Shown here: one piece after another, positions 7,700 through 16,038 of the stretch | How positions within the stretch are numbered: the stretch's first letter is position 1 | How the letters are laid out: each line of letters starts with the position of its first letter | Notes under the pieces: generated by a model | The model's input: only the letters and a program-made list of their open reading frames with translations | What the model was told of the DNA's origin: nothing | The model's database searches: none | Assembly: GCA_947066815.1 (NCBI GenBank) | Contig: CAMSZT010000001.1 | Span: 62,001 to 126,000, forward strand | DNA: 64,000 bases | From: an uncultured Lachnotalea sp. | Lineage (GTDB): Bacteria; Bacillota; Clostridia; Lachnospirales; Lachnospiraceae | Direction: 5' to 3' | Made by a program: the position numbers and the translations under genes

Positions 7700-8848
7700 T
7701 CAGTTGGTGGACGCAGAATCCAGGTACGTCCAGGTATCCCCCTCCGCGGCCTGGACGATCATCACGTCGCCGATGTACTCGCCGGTGGCCGGGTCGATGG
7801 AAATGTTGCCCTGCATTCCGTCATGATCCTTGGTGTTGCGGATGGCCTCCTGGATCTTGTCCGCATCTGTGGAACCAGCCGTCTTGATGGCGTTCAGGAG
7901 AATCATCATGGCGTCGTAGGCCCTTGCCGAGTTCTGGGAAGGCTCTTCTCCGAATTTCTCCTTATAGCGCTTCACGAAATCCTGCACCTTCGGGTCCGTG
8001 CTGGCCGAAGTGAAGGGCACGGAATTGATGCAGCCCACATAGGCGCCGTCAGACAAAGAGAAGGTGTCCCCGTGAATGGTTCCCGTGCCGCTGTAGAACT
8101 GGATGTCCCATCCAAGGCCCCTGGCCTGCTTCATGATCAGGGCGCCGGGCGTGTACTGGCACCAGATGAACAGGCAGTCGATGTTCTCGCTCTTTAACTT
8201 GCTGAGCTGGGTCGTCATGTCCTTGTCCTCGTTTGCAAAGGATTCGGAGACCACCTCGAGCCCCTTCGCCTCGGCCGCCGCGGAAATTGCATTAAAACCG
8301 CCCTGGCCGAAGTCGTCGTTGCAGTAAATGACACCGATCTTTTTCGGGCTCCCCGTGGTGGTGATGTAGTTGATCAGCGCAGAGCACTGTAAGCCGTCGC
8401 CGGGGAAGGAACGGGAAATCCATTCACACCCGGAGGTCAGCACCGTCTCCGCAGAAGAGCCGGGCGTGATCATGGGGATCTTGTACTTGTTGATCACTTC
8501 CAGGTCGGCCAGTGTGCAGGCGCTGTTGTGGGCGCCGACGATCGCCACCACCTTGTCCTGGTTGATCAACTTCGTGACAGCCGAAGCGGACTGGGAAGCG
8601 GAAGAAGCGTCGTCCTCCGAATACAGCTCCACCTTCTTTCCGTCGATGCCGCCTGCCGCATTAAAATCCTCGATGGCAAGCTGCTTGCCCTCCAGCTCGT
8701 CCGTCCCGCCGTTGGAGCTGTCCCCGGTCAGGGGGCCGACCGCCCCGATGCGAATCACGTCATCTTTCTTGGAGCCGCACCCTCCGAGCACGGATAAGCC
8801 TATCATCAGAGCCAATGCCAGACATCCTGCTTTTTTCAACGTCTTCAT
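7700..8848 (-). CDS. livK: Branched-chain-type ABC transporter substrate-binding lipoprotein
   Basis: 382 residues with a lipoprotein signal peptide (lipobox LGGC, Cys24) and a periplasmic-binding type 1 fold beginning IRIGAVGPLTGDSS. The two-lobe pattern is clear (GAHNSA, PMITPGSS, GVIYCNDDFG). By family it is anchored outside the membrane and delivers ligand to LivHM. It is encoded between livF and the nitrilase gene; the RBS AGGAGG precedes the start at 8848. Confidence 0.93.
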   Translation of the reverse strand: MKTLKKAGCLALALMIGLSVLGGCGSKKDDVIRIGAVGPLTGDSSNGGTDELEGKQLAIEDFNAAGGIDGKKVELYSEDDASSASQSASAVTKLINQDKVVAIVGAHNSACTLADLEVINKYKIPMITPGSSAETVLTSGCEWISRSFPGDGLQCSALINYITTTGSPKKIGVIYCNDDFGQGGFNAISAAAEAKGLEVVSESFANEDKDMTTQLSKLKSENIDCLFIWCQYTPGALIMKQARGLGWDIQFYSGTGTIHGDTFSLSDGAYVGCINSVPFTSASTDPKVQDFVKRYKEKFGEEPSQNSARAYDAMMILLNAIKTAGSTDADKIQEAIRNTKDHDGMQGNISIDPATGEYIGDVMIVQAAEGDTWTYLDSASTN

Positions 8849-8924
8849 ACCTGTTCCTCCTGTTCGTTGTTTTATTTTTTCTATACCGAAAGCCTCCAGT
8901 CCCCGGGAAGCTGACAGCCAAACT

Positions 8925-9632
8925 TTATGCGCCCAGATACTTTTTCTGTACTTCGTCGCTGGCCAGAAGCTCTTTCCCCGTCCCCTCCATGGTCAGGTGC
9001 CCCACCTCGAGGACGTAGGCGTAATCAGCGATGCCAAGGGCCATCTCCGAATTCTGCTCCACGATGATGGAGGGAAGGTTCTTCTCCTCGTAAATCTTCA
9101 CCACCGTCTCAAACACGAAGTCGATCAGGTTGGGAGCCAGCCCCATGGAGGGCTCGTCCAGGAGAAGGAGCTTCGGGTTGGACATGAGCGCCCTCCCGAT
9201 GGCCAGCATCTGCTGTTCCCCTCCGGAGAGGGTTCCCGCAAGCTGCTTCCTCCGCTCGGAAAGCCTGGGGAAAAATTCATAGACCATCTCCACGTTTTTC
9301 TGGATCTCGGCCTTGTCCTTCATGATGTAGGCCCCCGCCAGGAGGTTCTCATAGACGGAAACGCTTTTAAAGATCTTCCTGCCCTCCGGGCACACGGAAA
9401 TCCCCGTCTTGATGATCTCGTGGGGCTGCAGGTCCGTGATCTCCACCCCGTCGAACATCACCCTCCCAGACGAAGCGGGGACCAGGCCGGAAAGCACGTT
9501 GATCAGGGAAGACTTTCCTGCGCCGTTGGCGCCGATGATCGCATAGATCCCCTTTTTCTCAATGTGGATACTGACTTCATGGAGGGCCTGGATCACACCG
9601 TAATGGCAGCTGAGGTTCTCAATACGCAACAT
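8925..9632 (-). CDS. livF: Branched-chain-type ABC transporter ATPase LivF
   Basis: 235 residues. Walker A GANGAGKSS (residues ~35-43), signature LSGGEQQML (~135) and Walker B LLLLDEPSMGL (~155) are intact. It starts 3 bases after the livG stop. LivF-type ATPases lack the extra loop of LivG and end with a short C-terminus, as here. Confidence 0.93.
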   Translation of the reverse strand: MLRIENLSCHYGVIQALHEVSIHIEKKGIYAIIGANGAGKSSLINVLSGLVPASSGRVMFDGVEITDLQPHEIIKTGISVCPEGRKIFKSVSVYENLLAGAYIMKDKAEIQKNVEMVYEFFPRLSERRKQLAGTLSGGEQQMLAIGRALMSNPKLLLLDEPSMGLAPNLIDFVFETVVKIYEEKNLPSIIVEQNSEMALGIADYAYVLEVGHLTMEGTGKELLASDEVQKKYLGA

Positions 9633-9635
9633 GTC

Positions 9636-10397
9636 TTATTTCCCCCTTTTCTTGCCAAGATAAATACTGATAACGTCCTCGTTGTTCTGGATTTCCGAAG
9701 GAATCCCCTCCGCAATGACTTTTCCGTAGTTGAGCACAGTCAGGCTGTCACAGAGAGACATCACGAATTTCATGTGGTGCTCGATTAAGAGGATGGTCTT
9801 CCCGCTCTCCCTGAGCTTATGTACCAGCTTTGCCGCCTCGTCGCTCTCCTGCTCGTTCATGCCCGCCACCGGCTCGTCCAGGAGGAGGAGCTTCGGCTCC
9901 GTGGCCAGTGCCCTGGCGATCTCCAGGAGCCTCTGCTGCCCATAGGGAAGGTTCGTCGCCTTGACGTCCTCTTTTCCGCCCAGCCCCACGAAGGAGAGAA
10001 GCTCCCTCGCCTTGTCATGGCACTCCTTTTCCTGGGCCTTCAGAGCCTTCGTCTGAAAAATGGCGGAGCCCAAATTCACCGTCTGATGGGTACAGGCCGC
10101 AGTCACCACGTTTTCCAGCGCGCTCATCTCGGAAAACAGATTGATGTTCTGGAAAGTCCGGCACAGCCCGGCCTTTGCTACCGCATTGGGCGTCCGGCCG
10201 GAGATCACCTGGCCGTCCATCTCCACGGTCCCCTTGGTCGGAGCGTAAAATCCGGTGATCACGTTGATGAGCGTCGTCTTGCCTGAACCGTTCGGCCCGA
10301 TCAGGCCCCTGATCTCCCCGTCCTTCACCGTCATATTAACTCCGTCCAGAGCCACCAGACCGCCGAAGTGCATGGATACTTGATTCACAGATAACAT
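9636..10397 (-). CDS. livG: Branched-chain-type ABC transporter ATPase LivG
   Basis: 253 residues with Walker A GPNGSGKTT, the LivG-type degenerate signature NLPYGQQRLLEIARAL, Walker B LLLLDEPVAGM and the switch His in LLIEHHMKFV. It is the first gene of the transporter unit; the promoter-operator region at 10439-10500 lies directly upstream. Confidence 0.93.
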   Translation of the reverse strand: MLSVNQVSMHFGGLVALDGVNMTVKDGEIRGLIGPNGSGKTTLINVITGFYAPTKGTVEMDGQVISGRTPNAVAKAGLCRTFQNINLFSEMSALENVVTAACTHQTVNLGSAIFQTKALKAQEKECHDKARELLSFVGLGGKEDVKATNLPYGQQRLLEIARALATEPKLLLLDEPVAGMNEQESDEAAKLVHKLRESGKTILLIEHHMKFVMSLCDSLTVLNYGKVIAEGIPSEIQNNEDVISIYLGKKRGK

Positions 10398-10438
10398 CCT
10401 GATACCTCCCTGTCTCCGAATAATCTTGTTGATTGTAG

Positions 10439-10450
10439 ATTGTATACAAT
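10439..10450. promoter_or_regulatory. Perfect palindrome, probable GntR operator of the liv unit
   Basis: ATTGTATACAAT is a perfect 12-bp palindrome 42 bases upstream of livG, downstream of the candidate -10. The same arms (ATTGT / ACAAT with a 2-bp centre) recur at 20005-20016 in front of korA. Both belong to genes of one predicted pathway, and a GntR/FCD gene lies in the same region. Confidence 0.65.
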
Positions 10451-10470
10451 ATATCCGCCTGTTATATATA

Positions 10471-10500
10471 ATCCTACCATACTGTCCTCCGATTTGTCAA
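10471..10500 (-). promoter_or_regulatory. Candidate promoter of the liv unit
   Basis: Minus-strand TTGACA (10495-10500), 18 bp, TAGGAT (10471-10476), followed by an AT-rich stretch and the palindrome at 10439-10450. A repressor there would act as a downstream roadblock. Confidence 0.45.
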
Positions 10501-10550
10501 TAAATTTATGCAGTTTTGCCAAATCCTGTATTTGCCCTCGCCGACATGAT

Positions 10551-10586
10551 AAAAAGGCGCTATTTTCCTATGAAAACAGCGCCTTT
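10551..10586 (-). terminator. Intrinsic terminator of the D-aminoacylase gene
   Basis: Long stem AAAGGCGCTnTTTTC/GAAAAnAGCGCCTTT (10572-10586 with 10553-10567), then TTTTTAT on the minus strand. It isolates the deacylase gene from the liv unit. Confidence 0.85.
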
Positions 10587-10613
10587 GCCAAACCGTTATT
10601 TATAGTAATCCTT

Positions 10614-12257
10614 TTATCGGACTTTGTCAACTCCTTTTTGAGAGGGTCCCGTTTTCCGGACCACGCTCCCATTTCGCACCCCGGTGGGCTTATCGTCTTT
10701 CAGAGCGGTCTTCCCTCCCACGATCACAAAACGTATTCCCGTTGCCGTGGCGGTAGGTTCCTCGAAGGTCGCCCGGTCCGTGACCGTGTCCGGGTCGAAA
10801 ATGATGATGTCCGCACGCTTTCCGGGTTCCAGCCGTCCGATATCATCCAGCCGGAAACGGTCCGCCACACAGGAAGTGAGCTTTGCAACCACGGACTCCA
10901 GGGGAATCTCCATCTCTCTGGAAAGGCGAAGCATCTTCGCATAGCAGCCGTAGGTGCGGGGATGGGGATATTCTCCGTAAGGCATGGCGTCTCCGCCGCA
11001 GAGATACAGCGGGGACCTGAGCAAAGTCATGGTATCCCGCATCAGGATGCGGAAAATCTCCGGATCCTCCTCCGTCTCGTTGCCCACGTAATTGATGTCC
11101 AGCTTAGATTCCACCAGAAGGTCCAGGAGCATCTCGTCGAGCTCCTGCCCCCGCTCCGCCTGCACGTCCCGGATCAGCCTTCCGCCATACTCCGGGTGCC
11201 CTCCCACGTGGCCAAAACGGGGCGGCTTCCCGTTGCCCATGGCCGTGATCCCGAGAAGATACTGCATCTCCTCCCTGATGCGGGGCCTGAGCGCCGGATT
11301 TCTCAGGTTTTCCAGCGTCCTCTCGAATCCTCCCTCCACGACCCAGCCGGGAAGAATCGTGTGGATGAACGTGCTTCCGGACAGGTAGGGAAGCGTCTCT
11401 AAGGTAAAATCGCAGCCGCCCTCGTTGGCCTCGGCAATCTTTTCCAGAAGCCGCTCCGGATGTCCGTGGTCATGGGGATACTTGGTTCTGTAATGCAGGA
11501 TATGGATTCTTGCCCGGCTCTCCTGCCCCACCCGGATGATCTCGTCGATGGCACTGTCCGGCTCCCCCTGCCTCGGGTAACGGATGTGGGTCAGGAAGGT
11601 GCCGTCATGCGCCCTAAGCCGCTTTGCCAGAAAGACCAGCTCATCAAAATCCGCATAGGTACAGGGATAGTAGGAAAGCCCCGTGGACATCCCGATGCAG
11701 CCGGCCGCCATGGCCTCGTCCACGATCTCTCCCATGACCCGAAGACGGCGCTCCCGGTCCTCGGCCCGGTTGTAAAAGCCGGAAGCCGCAATCCTGGCCG
11801 CATTGTGGGTCGCCGCCACCGCCACGTTGATCCCCGCCCCGGCCGTCTCCTTCATATATCCCTCAAAAGAGGAGAACTCATGATCCAGCAGGGCGGGGTC
11901 GTAGCCAAAGAGACCGGCACTGTATTTCATGTTTTCCTCCAGATGCTTCTTTCCAAGAGGGACGAAGCCCAGCCCGCATAACCCCACAATCTCTGTCGTC
12001 ACCCCCTGGCAGAGGTCGAACTCCTGTCCGGGATTCTTTAACAGGTCCAAGTCCGCATGGGAATGGGAATCGATCAGGCCCGGAGACACCACCTTCCCCC
12101 CGGCATCGATCACCTCGTCCGCAATTTCCTCCAAAAATGGCCCGCCGACCTTTGCAATTCGGTCGCCCTTCACCAGAACGTCCCCTGAAAAAGCGGGAGT
12201 GCCGTTCCCGTCGATGATCCGCCCGTTTTTGATCAACAAAGAATATTCTTTATTCAT
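10614..12257 (-). CDS. N-acyl-D-amino-acid deacylase (D-aminoacylase family)
   Basis: 547 residues from the ATG at 12257 (AAAGGTGG about ten bases upstream). It is an amidohydrolase-fold enzyme: metal ligands H65/H67 in SPGLIDSHSHADLD, C94 in VGLCGLGFVP (the cysteine that replaces carboxylated lysine in D-aminoacylases), His in FLTHIRYP, His in ILHYRTKYP and the catalytic Asp in CGGDAMPYGEYPHP. The C-terminal GRLEPGKRADIIIFDPD strand is also typical. It removes the acyl group from N-acyl-D-amino acids to give the free D-amino acid. It forms its own transcription unit between the liv and aminotransferase genes. No ATTGT-ACAAT site was seen in front of it. Confidence 0.9.
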   Translation of the reverse strand: MNKEYSLLIKNGRIIDGNGTPAFSGDVLVKGDRIAKVGGPFLEEIADEVIDAGGKVVSPGLIDSHSHADLDLLKNPGQEFDLCQGVTTEIVGLCGLGFVPLGKKHLEENMKYSAGLFGYDPALLDHEFSSFEGYMKETAGAGINVAVAATHNAARIAASGFYNRAEDRERRLRVMGEIVDEAMAAGCIGMSTGLSYYPCTYADFDELVFLAKRLRAHDGTFLTHIRYPRQGEPDSAIDEIIRVGQESRARIHILHYRTKYPHDHGHPERLLEKIAEANEGGCDFTLETLPYLSGSTFIHTILPGWVVEGGFERTLENLRNPALRPRIREEMQYLLGITAMGNGKPPRFGHVGGHPEYGGRLIRDVQAERGQELDEMLLDLLVESKLDINYVGNETEEDPEIFRILMRDTMTLLRSPLYLCGGDAMPYGEYPHPRTYGCYAKMLRLSREMEIPLESVVAKLTSCVADRFRLDDIGRLEPGKRADIIIFDPDTVTDRATFEEPTATATGIRFVIVGGKTALKDDKPTGVRNGSVVRKTGPSQKGVDKVR

Positions 12258-12343
12258 ACTTATCCAGCCACCTTTCCGCAAAAGATACCGGTCATGCCTT
12301 AAACTTTGCAGCCGGTCGCTTTCCGCTTATAAATTTTACAGAC

Positions 12344-12372
12344 TTTACACCCTCCCCCTCTTCTGTTATACT
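12344..12372 (+). promoter_or_regulatory. Strong promoter of the small plus-strand gene
   Basis: TTTACA (12344-12349), exactly 17 bp, TATACT (12367-12372). It faces right, toward the 54-residue frame at 12422, and diverges from the deacylase gene. Confidence 0.7.
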
Positions 12373-12421
12373 TGCATTGTGGAAGCAAGTGTACTCACCA
12401 GCAAGGAATGCAGGTGTTGAT

Positions 12422-12586
12422 ATGTCGTTAGAAGGACAAAAAGAAGTCGCCACTAACAGATATGTCGATTTAATGAGAATCAAGGCCCATGAAACAGGTG
12501 AAAATAAAGAACTCAATTACCAGATCAAGGTAGCAAAAGTAAAATTGGCAAGTTTCGGCATTGATTACTCAGATCTCGAATTTTGA
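12422..12586 (+). CDS. Small conserved-looking protein, function unknown
   Basis: 54 residues, starting MSLEGQKEVATNRYVDLMR and ending FGIDYSDLEF. The ATG at 12422 has AGGTG just upstream and lies about 43 bases after the predicted start of transcription; an earlier in-frame ATG at 12377 is at the start of the transcript and is rejected. The protein is charged and probably helical, with no signal peptide. It has its own strong promoter and terminator and is the only plus-strand gene in 17 kb of minus-strand genes. It resembles small proteins I associate with Lachnospiraceae, but I know no function. Confidence 0.6.
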   Translation: MSLEGQKEVATNRYVDLMRIKAHETGENKELNYQIKVAKVKLASFGIDYSDLEF

Positions 12587-12616
12587 ACTTTTGCGGCAAG
12601 CGCAGAACAAAACAGG

Positions 12617-12660
12617 CAGCAGAAGCACACCTGGATGCAGGCATGCTTCTGTTGTTTTTA
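12617..12660 (+). terminator. Terminator of the small plus-strand gene
   Basis: Bulged hairpin CAGCAGAAGC (12617-12626) with GCTTCTGTTG (12645-12654), inner CCTG/CAGG, followed by TTTTTAT. It lies 30 bases after the stop at 12586. Confidence 0.65.
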
Positions 12661-12681
12661 TATGCCGCTTTGCCGTTTTTC

Positions 12682-13866
12682 TTATCCCAGCTTCGAGAGC
12701 GCCTTCTCGATCCGGTCCAGCCCCTCCACAATCTTTTCCATGGAATTGGTGTAGGCGATACGGACGCATTTCGGCGCATTGAAGGCTCCGCCGGGCACGA
12801 TGGCCACATGGGCGTCCTCCAGAATGTAGCTGCAAAAATCAAAGGAATCCTTGATTTCCTTCCCGTCATGTTTCTTTCCGAAATAATGGCTCACGTCGGG
12901 GAGCAGATAGAAGGCCCCGTCCACGTTGGCGCAGGTGATTCCCTCCATGGCAGTCAAACGGCCATAGGTATAGTCCTTCCTCTTTGCGTACTCCGCCACC
13001 ATCTCCTTGATGGTCCCGTCGTTATGCTTTAGTGCCTCCAGGGAAGCCCACTGGACAAAGGTGGTGCCGTTGGAGGTGGTGTGCCCCTGAATGGCATTGA
13101 TGCCCGCAGCGATCTCCGCCGGAGCCGCCGCATACCCGCATCTCCAACCGGTCATGGCAAAGGCCTTGGACATGCCGTTGATGAGAATGGTATGATTGTA
13201 GGCGTCCTCAGAGAAGGAAGCCACGCACTCATGGACCTTTCCGTTGTAAATTAACTTCTCATACACCTCGTCAGAGATAATGTAGAAGTCATGCTTCACG
13301 GCCAGCTCGGCCAGCTTTTCCAGGCTCTCCCTGGTGTAAACCGCACCGGTGGGATTGTTGGGGGTATTGATCATGATGGCCGCCGTCTTCGGCGTGATGG
13401 CCTTCTCGATGGCCGCAAGGTCCAGCTGGAAATCCTCCTTCGTGTCCACGCACACCGGCACGCCGCCCACCAGCTTGACGATCTCCACGTAGCTCACCCA
13501 GCCGGGCATGGGGATGATGACCTCGTCCCCCGCATTGACCACGGCCATGACCGCATTGTTGAGGGCCTGCTTCGCCCCGGTGGATACGCAGATCTGAGAC
13601 GGCGCATATTCTACATGGTTATCCCTCTTAAGCTTTTCGCAGATGGCTTCCCTGAGCGCTGCGATCCCGGGCACGTTGACGTACCTTGTCTTTCCCTCGT
13701 CCAGCGCCTTTTTGCAGGCGTTCCGGATGTTCTCCGGCGTGTCAAAATCCGGCTCCCCCGCATTTAAACCAATTACGTCCACGCCGGCGGCCTTCATGTC
13801 GGCCACGACGCCTTCCAGCTCGCAGGTGGCGGAAGGGGTAATATTCTTCACAATGTTACTTAACAT
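12682..13866 (-). CDS. Class I/II PLP aminotransferase (aspartate aminotransferase type)
   Basis: 394 residues, fold-type I aminotransferase. Visible motifs: INTPNNPTGAVYT with the Asn that contacts PLP, ISDEVYEKL with the Asp and Tyr, and the Schiff-base Lys in NGMSKAFAMTGWRCGY; Arg in CVRIAY near the C-terminus binds the substrate carboxylate. This is the I-gamma aspartate aminotransferase type, but amino-acid range cannot be read from sequence. It lies 11 bases after the Asp/Glu racemase gene, so the pair is likely translated from one message. The inferred role is to turn the L-amino acid from the racemase into the 2-oxoacid oxidised by KorABC. Confidence 0.9.
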   Translation of the reverse strand: MLSNIVKNITPSATCELEGVVADMKAAGVDVIGLNAGEPDFDTPENIRNACKKALDEGKTRYVNVPGIAALREAICEKLKRDNHVEYAPSQICVSTGAKQALNNAVMAVVNAGDEVIIPMPGWVSYVEIVKLVGGVPVCVDTKEDFQLDLAAIEKAITPKTAAIMINTPNNPTGAVYTRESLEKLAELAVKHDFYIISDEVYEKLIYNGKVHECVASFSEDAYNHTILINGMSKAFAMTGWRCGYAAAPAEIAAGINAIQGHTTSNGTTFVQWASLEALKHNDGTIKEMVAEYAKRKDYTYGRLTAMEGITCANVDGAFYLLPDVSHYFGKKHDGKEIKDSFDFCSYILEDAHVAIVPGGAFNAPKCVRIAYTNSMEKIVEGLDRIEKALSKLG

Positions 13867-13877
13867 AGTCGTCCTCC

Positions 13878-14579
13878 TTAATCCCCCTTCACCCTCGCAC
13901 CCACGAACCGCACGGCGGCTTTGGCCAGCACAAGGGTAGGGTCAATGTTCGGCTTCTCAATTTGAAACAGGTCGAAGGCCACCGGAAGCTCCGTGCAGCC
14001 AAGGACCAGCGTCTCCGCTCCGTCCGCAAAAAGCTCCTCCATCGCCTCGTAAAACCCGGTGAGGTCGATGGACAGATTTCCGGCCTTCACCCCCTTATAG
14101 ATCACGTCCATCACGGACCTCTGCCTCGCAGGGGAGGGCATGCACGTCTCGATTCCCATGGCGTCAAACACCTTCTTATAGACCCCGGACTGGCAGGTCC
14201 CGTCCGTGGCCAAAAGCCCGACCTTTTTCATTCCCTTCTGCCTGATCTCCTTCGCAGTCTCCTCAATCATGTTGAGGAAGGGGGTATCCACAAAGGGGAC
14301 CAGCCGGTCATAAAAATAATGGGCCGTGTTGCAGGGCATGATGAGCACGTCGGCTCCCATTCCCTGAAGCCTGACGGCGCTTTTCACCATCTCCGGGACC
14401 GGGTCCGGCCCGCCCGACAAAATGGCAGCCGTCCGGTCCGAGATCTCCGTGTTGTTATCGATGCAGACTCTCACATGTTCCTGATCGCTCTTTGCGTCGG
14501 TCACTTCCACAATCTTGCGGAACAAGTCGCAGGTAGCCAGGGGCCCCATGCCGCCCACAATGCCGATGGTTTTCTTCAT
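13878..14579 (-). CDS. Aspartate/glutamate racemase family protein
   Basis: 233 residues. Both catalytic cysteines of the cofactor-independent racemases are present: C83 in MPCNTAHYF and C195 in LVLGCTELPVAF. The N-terminus IGIVGGMGPLAT is typical of aspartate racemases; family members act on Asp, Glu or other amino acids. It is followed 11 bases later by an aminotransferase and is downstream of the kor-suc genes. In this setting it probably converts D-glutamate or D-aspartate to the L-form for catabolism rather than making D-Glu for the cell wall. Confidence 0.9.
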   Translation of the reverse strand: MKKTIGIVGGMGPLATCDLFRKIVEVTDAKSDQEHVRVCIDNNTEISDRTAAILSGGPDPVPEMVKSAVRLQGMGADVLIMPCNTAHYFYDRLVPFVDTPFLNMIEETAKEIRQKGMKKVGLLATDGTCQSGVYKKVFDAMGIETCMPSPARQRSVMDVIYKGVKAGNLSIDLTGFYEAMEELFADGAETLVLGCTELPVAFDLFQIEKPNIDPTLVLAKAAVRFVGARVKGD

Positions 14580-14707
14580 GATGCAATTCCTCCCCGAATT
14601 TCTTATCTTCTGCGTTTTTCTGGACAGTTTCCTCTCTGTCCAGAAGAATCAGTTCCCAGTATAACCGTTTTCCAGAAACTATTCAAGGAACTCTTCTCTT
14701 GAATTTT

Positions 14708-14913
14708 TGCATTTTACATTCTAACAGAAAACCCAGGAAGAAAAGCGGTTTTTTCTAAGCCGAAACCATTTGAAAGCCGTCGGTACTTAGAGCGTTCCGA
14801 GCCTAAGCGAAGGAAGGCTCTTATGTACCGCTACGAGCTTTCAAGAGCGGAAGCGTGTTTCGGCGTGAAAAGAACCGATTTTCTTCCGTATTTCCTGTTA
14901 ACATGAAAATGCA
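14708..14913. repeat. 206-bp imperfect palindrome between ferredoxin and racemase genes
   Basis: The two outer arms of about 48 bases (TGCATTTT..TAACAG..GGAAGAAAA..CGGTT) are inverted copies at roughly 80 percent by eye. Inner arms also pair (GCCGAAAC with GTTTCGGC, TTGAAAGC with GCTTTCAA, GGTACTTAGAGC with GGCTCTTATGTACC). The whole 206 bases can fold into one long hairpin. It fills almost all of the 346-base gene-free stretch 14580-14925; no promoter is evident there. It could be a MITE/REP-type element or a structured RNA in the operon transcript. Confidence 0.7.
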
Positions 14914-14925
14914 GGAACCCAAAAC

Positions 14926-15123
14926 CTATTCCACATGAATCACAAAATCAGGGCAGGAGGTTTCACACTGGCCGCACTTCACGCAGTCCTCTTCTCTGGC
15001 CGCCTCCACGTAATTATATCCTTTCTTATTCACATGATTGGTGATCTCAAACACATTTTTCGGACAGATGCTCATGCAGATCTTACAGCTCTTGCAGAGC
15101 TCCTTGTCAATATATACTGCCAC
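14926..15123 (-). CDS. korD: 2[4Fe-4S] ferredoxin subunit of 2-oxoacid oxidoreductase
   Basis: 65 residues with two clusters: C10, C13, C16, C20 (CKSCKICMSICP) and C47, C50, C53, C57 (CVKCGQCETSCP). It resembles the delta/ferredoxin-like subunit of KorABCD-type enzymes, which passes electrons from the thiamine subunit to free ferredoxin. It is separated from korABC by sucCD but lies in the same directional gene run, 48 bases after sucD. It could also act as an ordinary ferredoxin. Confidence 0.82.
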   Translation of the reverse strand: MAVYIDKELCKSCKICMSICPKNVFEITNHVNKKGYNYVEAAREEDCVKCGQCETSCPDFVIHVE

Positions 15124-15171
15124 GATCCATTCCTCTCTTTCTGTGCCGGACGGCCTGCCGCCCGCACCGTT

Positions 15172-16038
15172 CTATAATAATGTCCATATGGTTTCCACCA
15201 TCTCCACCGGATTTTTTACCACATGGACTCCCGCATCCTGAAGAGCTGCGATTTTCGTCTTTGCCGTGCCCACGTTCCCGCTGACGATGGCTCCCGCATG
15301 GCCCAGGCTCTTCCCCTGGGGGGCGTTGCGCCCCACGATCAGGGAGACCACTGGCTTCGTCACGTGCTCTTTGATATAAGCCGCCGCATCCTCCTCGGAG
15401 CCGCCGCCGATCTCGCCCAGGAGCACGATCACGTCCGTGTCCGGATCCTTCTCATAGAGGGCCACTGCGTCCTTCTGGGTAAAGCCCCAGATGGGGCCTC
15501 CGCCGATGGCGACCACGCCGGACTGCCCGATCCCCGCATCCGTCAGGGTCTTACCGATCTCATAGGAAAGGGCGCCGCTCTTGGACACCACGCCCACGCG
15601 GCCTTTTGTAAAGAACCGCACCGGGTGCGCACCCACCTTGCAGACGCCGGGGGCGATCACTCCGGCGCAGCCGGGTCCCACCAGGATTGTGTCATGAGCC
15701 TTCGCATAGGCGATGATCTCCACCACGTCGTGGAGGGCGATCTCCTCCGTGGTGAGGACCAGCACCTTGATTCCGGAGTCGATGGCCTCGAAACAGGAAT
15801 CCTTGGCCCCGGCCGGGGGCACGAAGCAGATGACCGTGTCAAAGTCATGAGCCGCCTTGGCCTCGGAAATGTAATCGTAGACCGGCACTCCGTGGACCTC
15901 CTGCCCGCCCTTTCCGGGCGTCACTCCGGCCACGATGTTGGTGCCCGCCTCCAGCATGACCTTTGTCTGCAGGGAACCGGATTTCCCCGTGATGGCCTGA
16001 ACCAATACTTTCGAATCCTTGTTGATCAGGATTGACAT
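15172..16038 (-). CDS. sucD: Succinate-CoA ligase (ADP-forming) alpha subunit-like
   Basis: 288 residues: an N-terminal CoA-binding Rossmann domain (VLVQAITGKSGSLQT; GGQEVHGVPVYD) and a ligase domain. The phospho-histidine is visible in SLGHAGAIVSGN. The ATG at 16038 overlaps the end of sucC by 13 bases, indicating coupled translation. Working in the hydrolytic direction the enzyme makes ATP (or GTP) from succinyl-CoA, the energy-yielding step expected after KorABC. Related ligases accept other acyl-CoAs, so the substrate is inferred. Confidence 0.92.
   Translation of the reverse strand: MSILINKDSKVLVQAITGKSGSLQTKVMLEAGTNIVAGVTPGKGGQEVHGVPVYDYISEAKAAHDFDTVICFVPPAGAKDSCFEAIDSGIKVLVLTTEEIALHDVVEIIAYAKAHDTILVGPGCAGVIAPGVCKVGAHPVRFFTKGRVGVVSKSGALSYEIGKTLTDAGIGQSGVVAIGGGPIWGFTQKDAVALYEKDPDTDVIVLLGEIGGGSEEDAAAYIKEHVTKPVVSLIVGRNAPQGKSLGHAGAIVSGNVGTAKTKIAALQDAGVHVVKNPVEMVETIWTLL

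Noticed and set aside
8370-9788. 472-codon plus-strand frame across livK and livF
   Set aside because: Antisense to two well-supported transporter genes; no motif or RBS.
13878-14579. Glutamate racemase MurI for cell-wall D-Glu
   Set aside because: The N-terminal IGIVGGMGPLAT and C83/C195 motifs are of the aspartate racemase branch, and it is coupled to an aminotransferase in a catabolic setting.
14708-14913. Riboswitch
   Set aside because: It lies inside an operon, not in front of one, and is a simple long palindrome without any riboswitch core I recognise.
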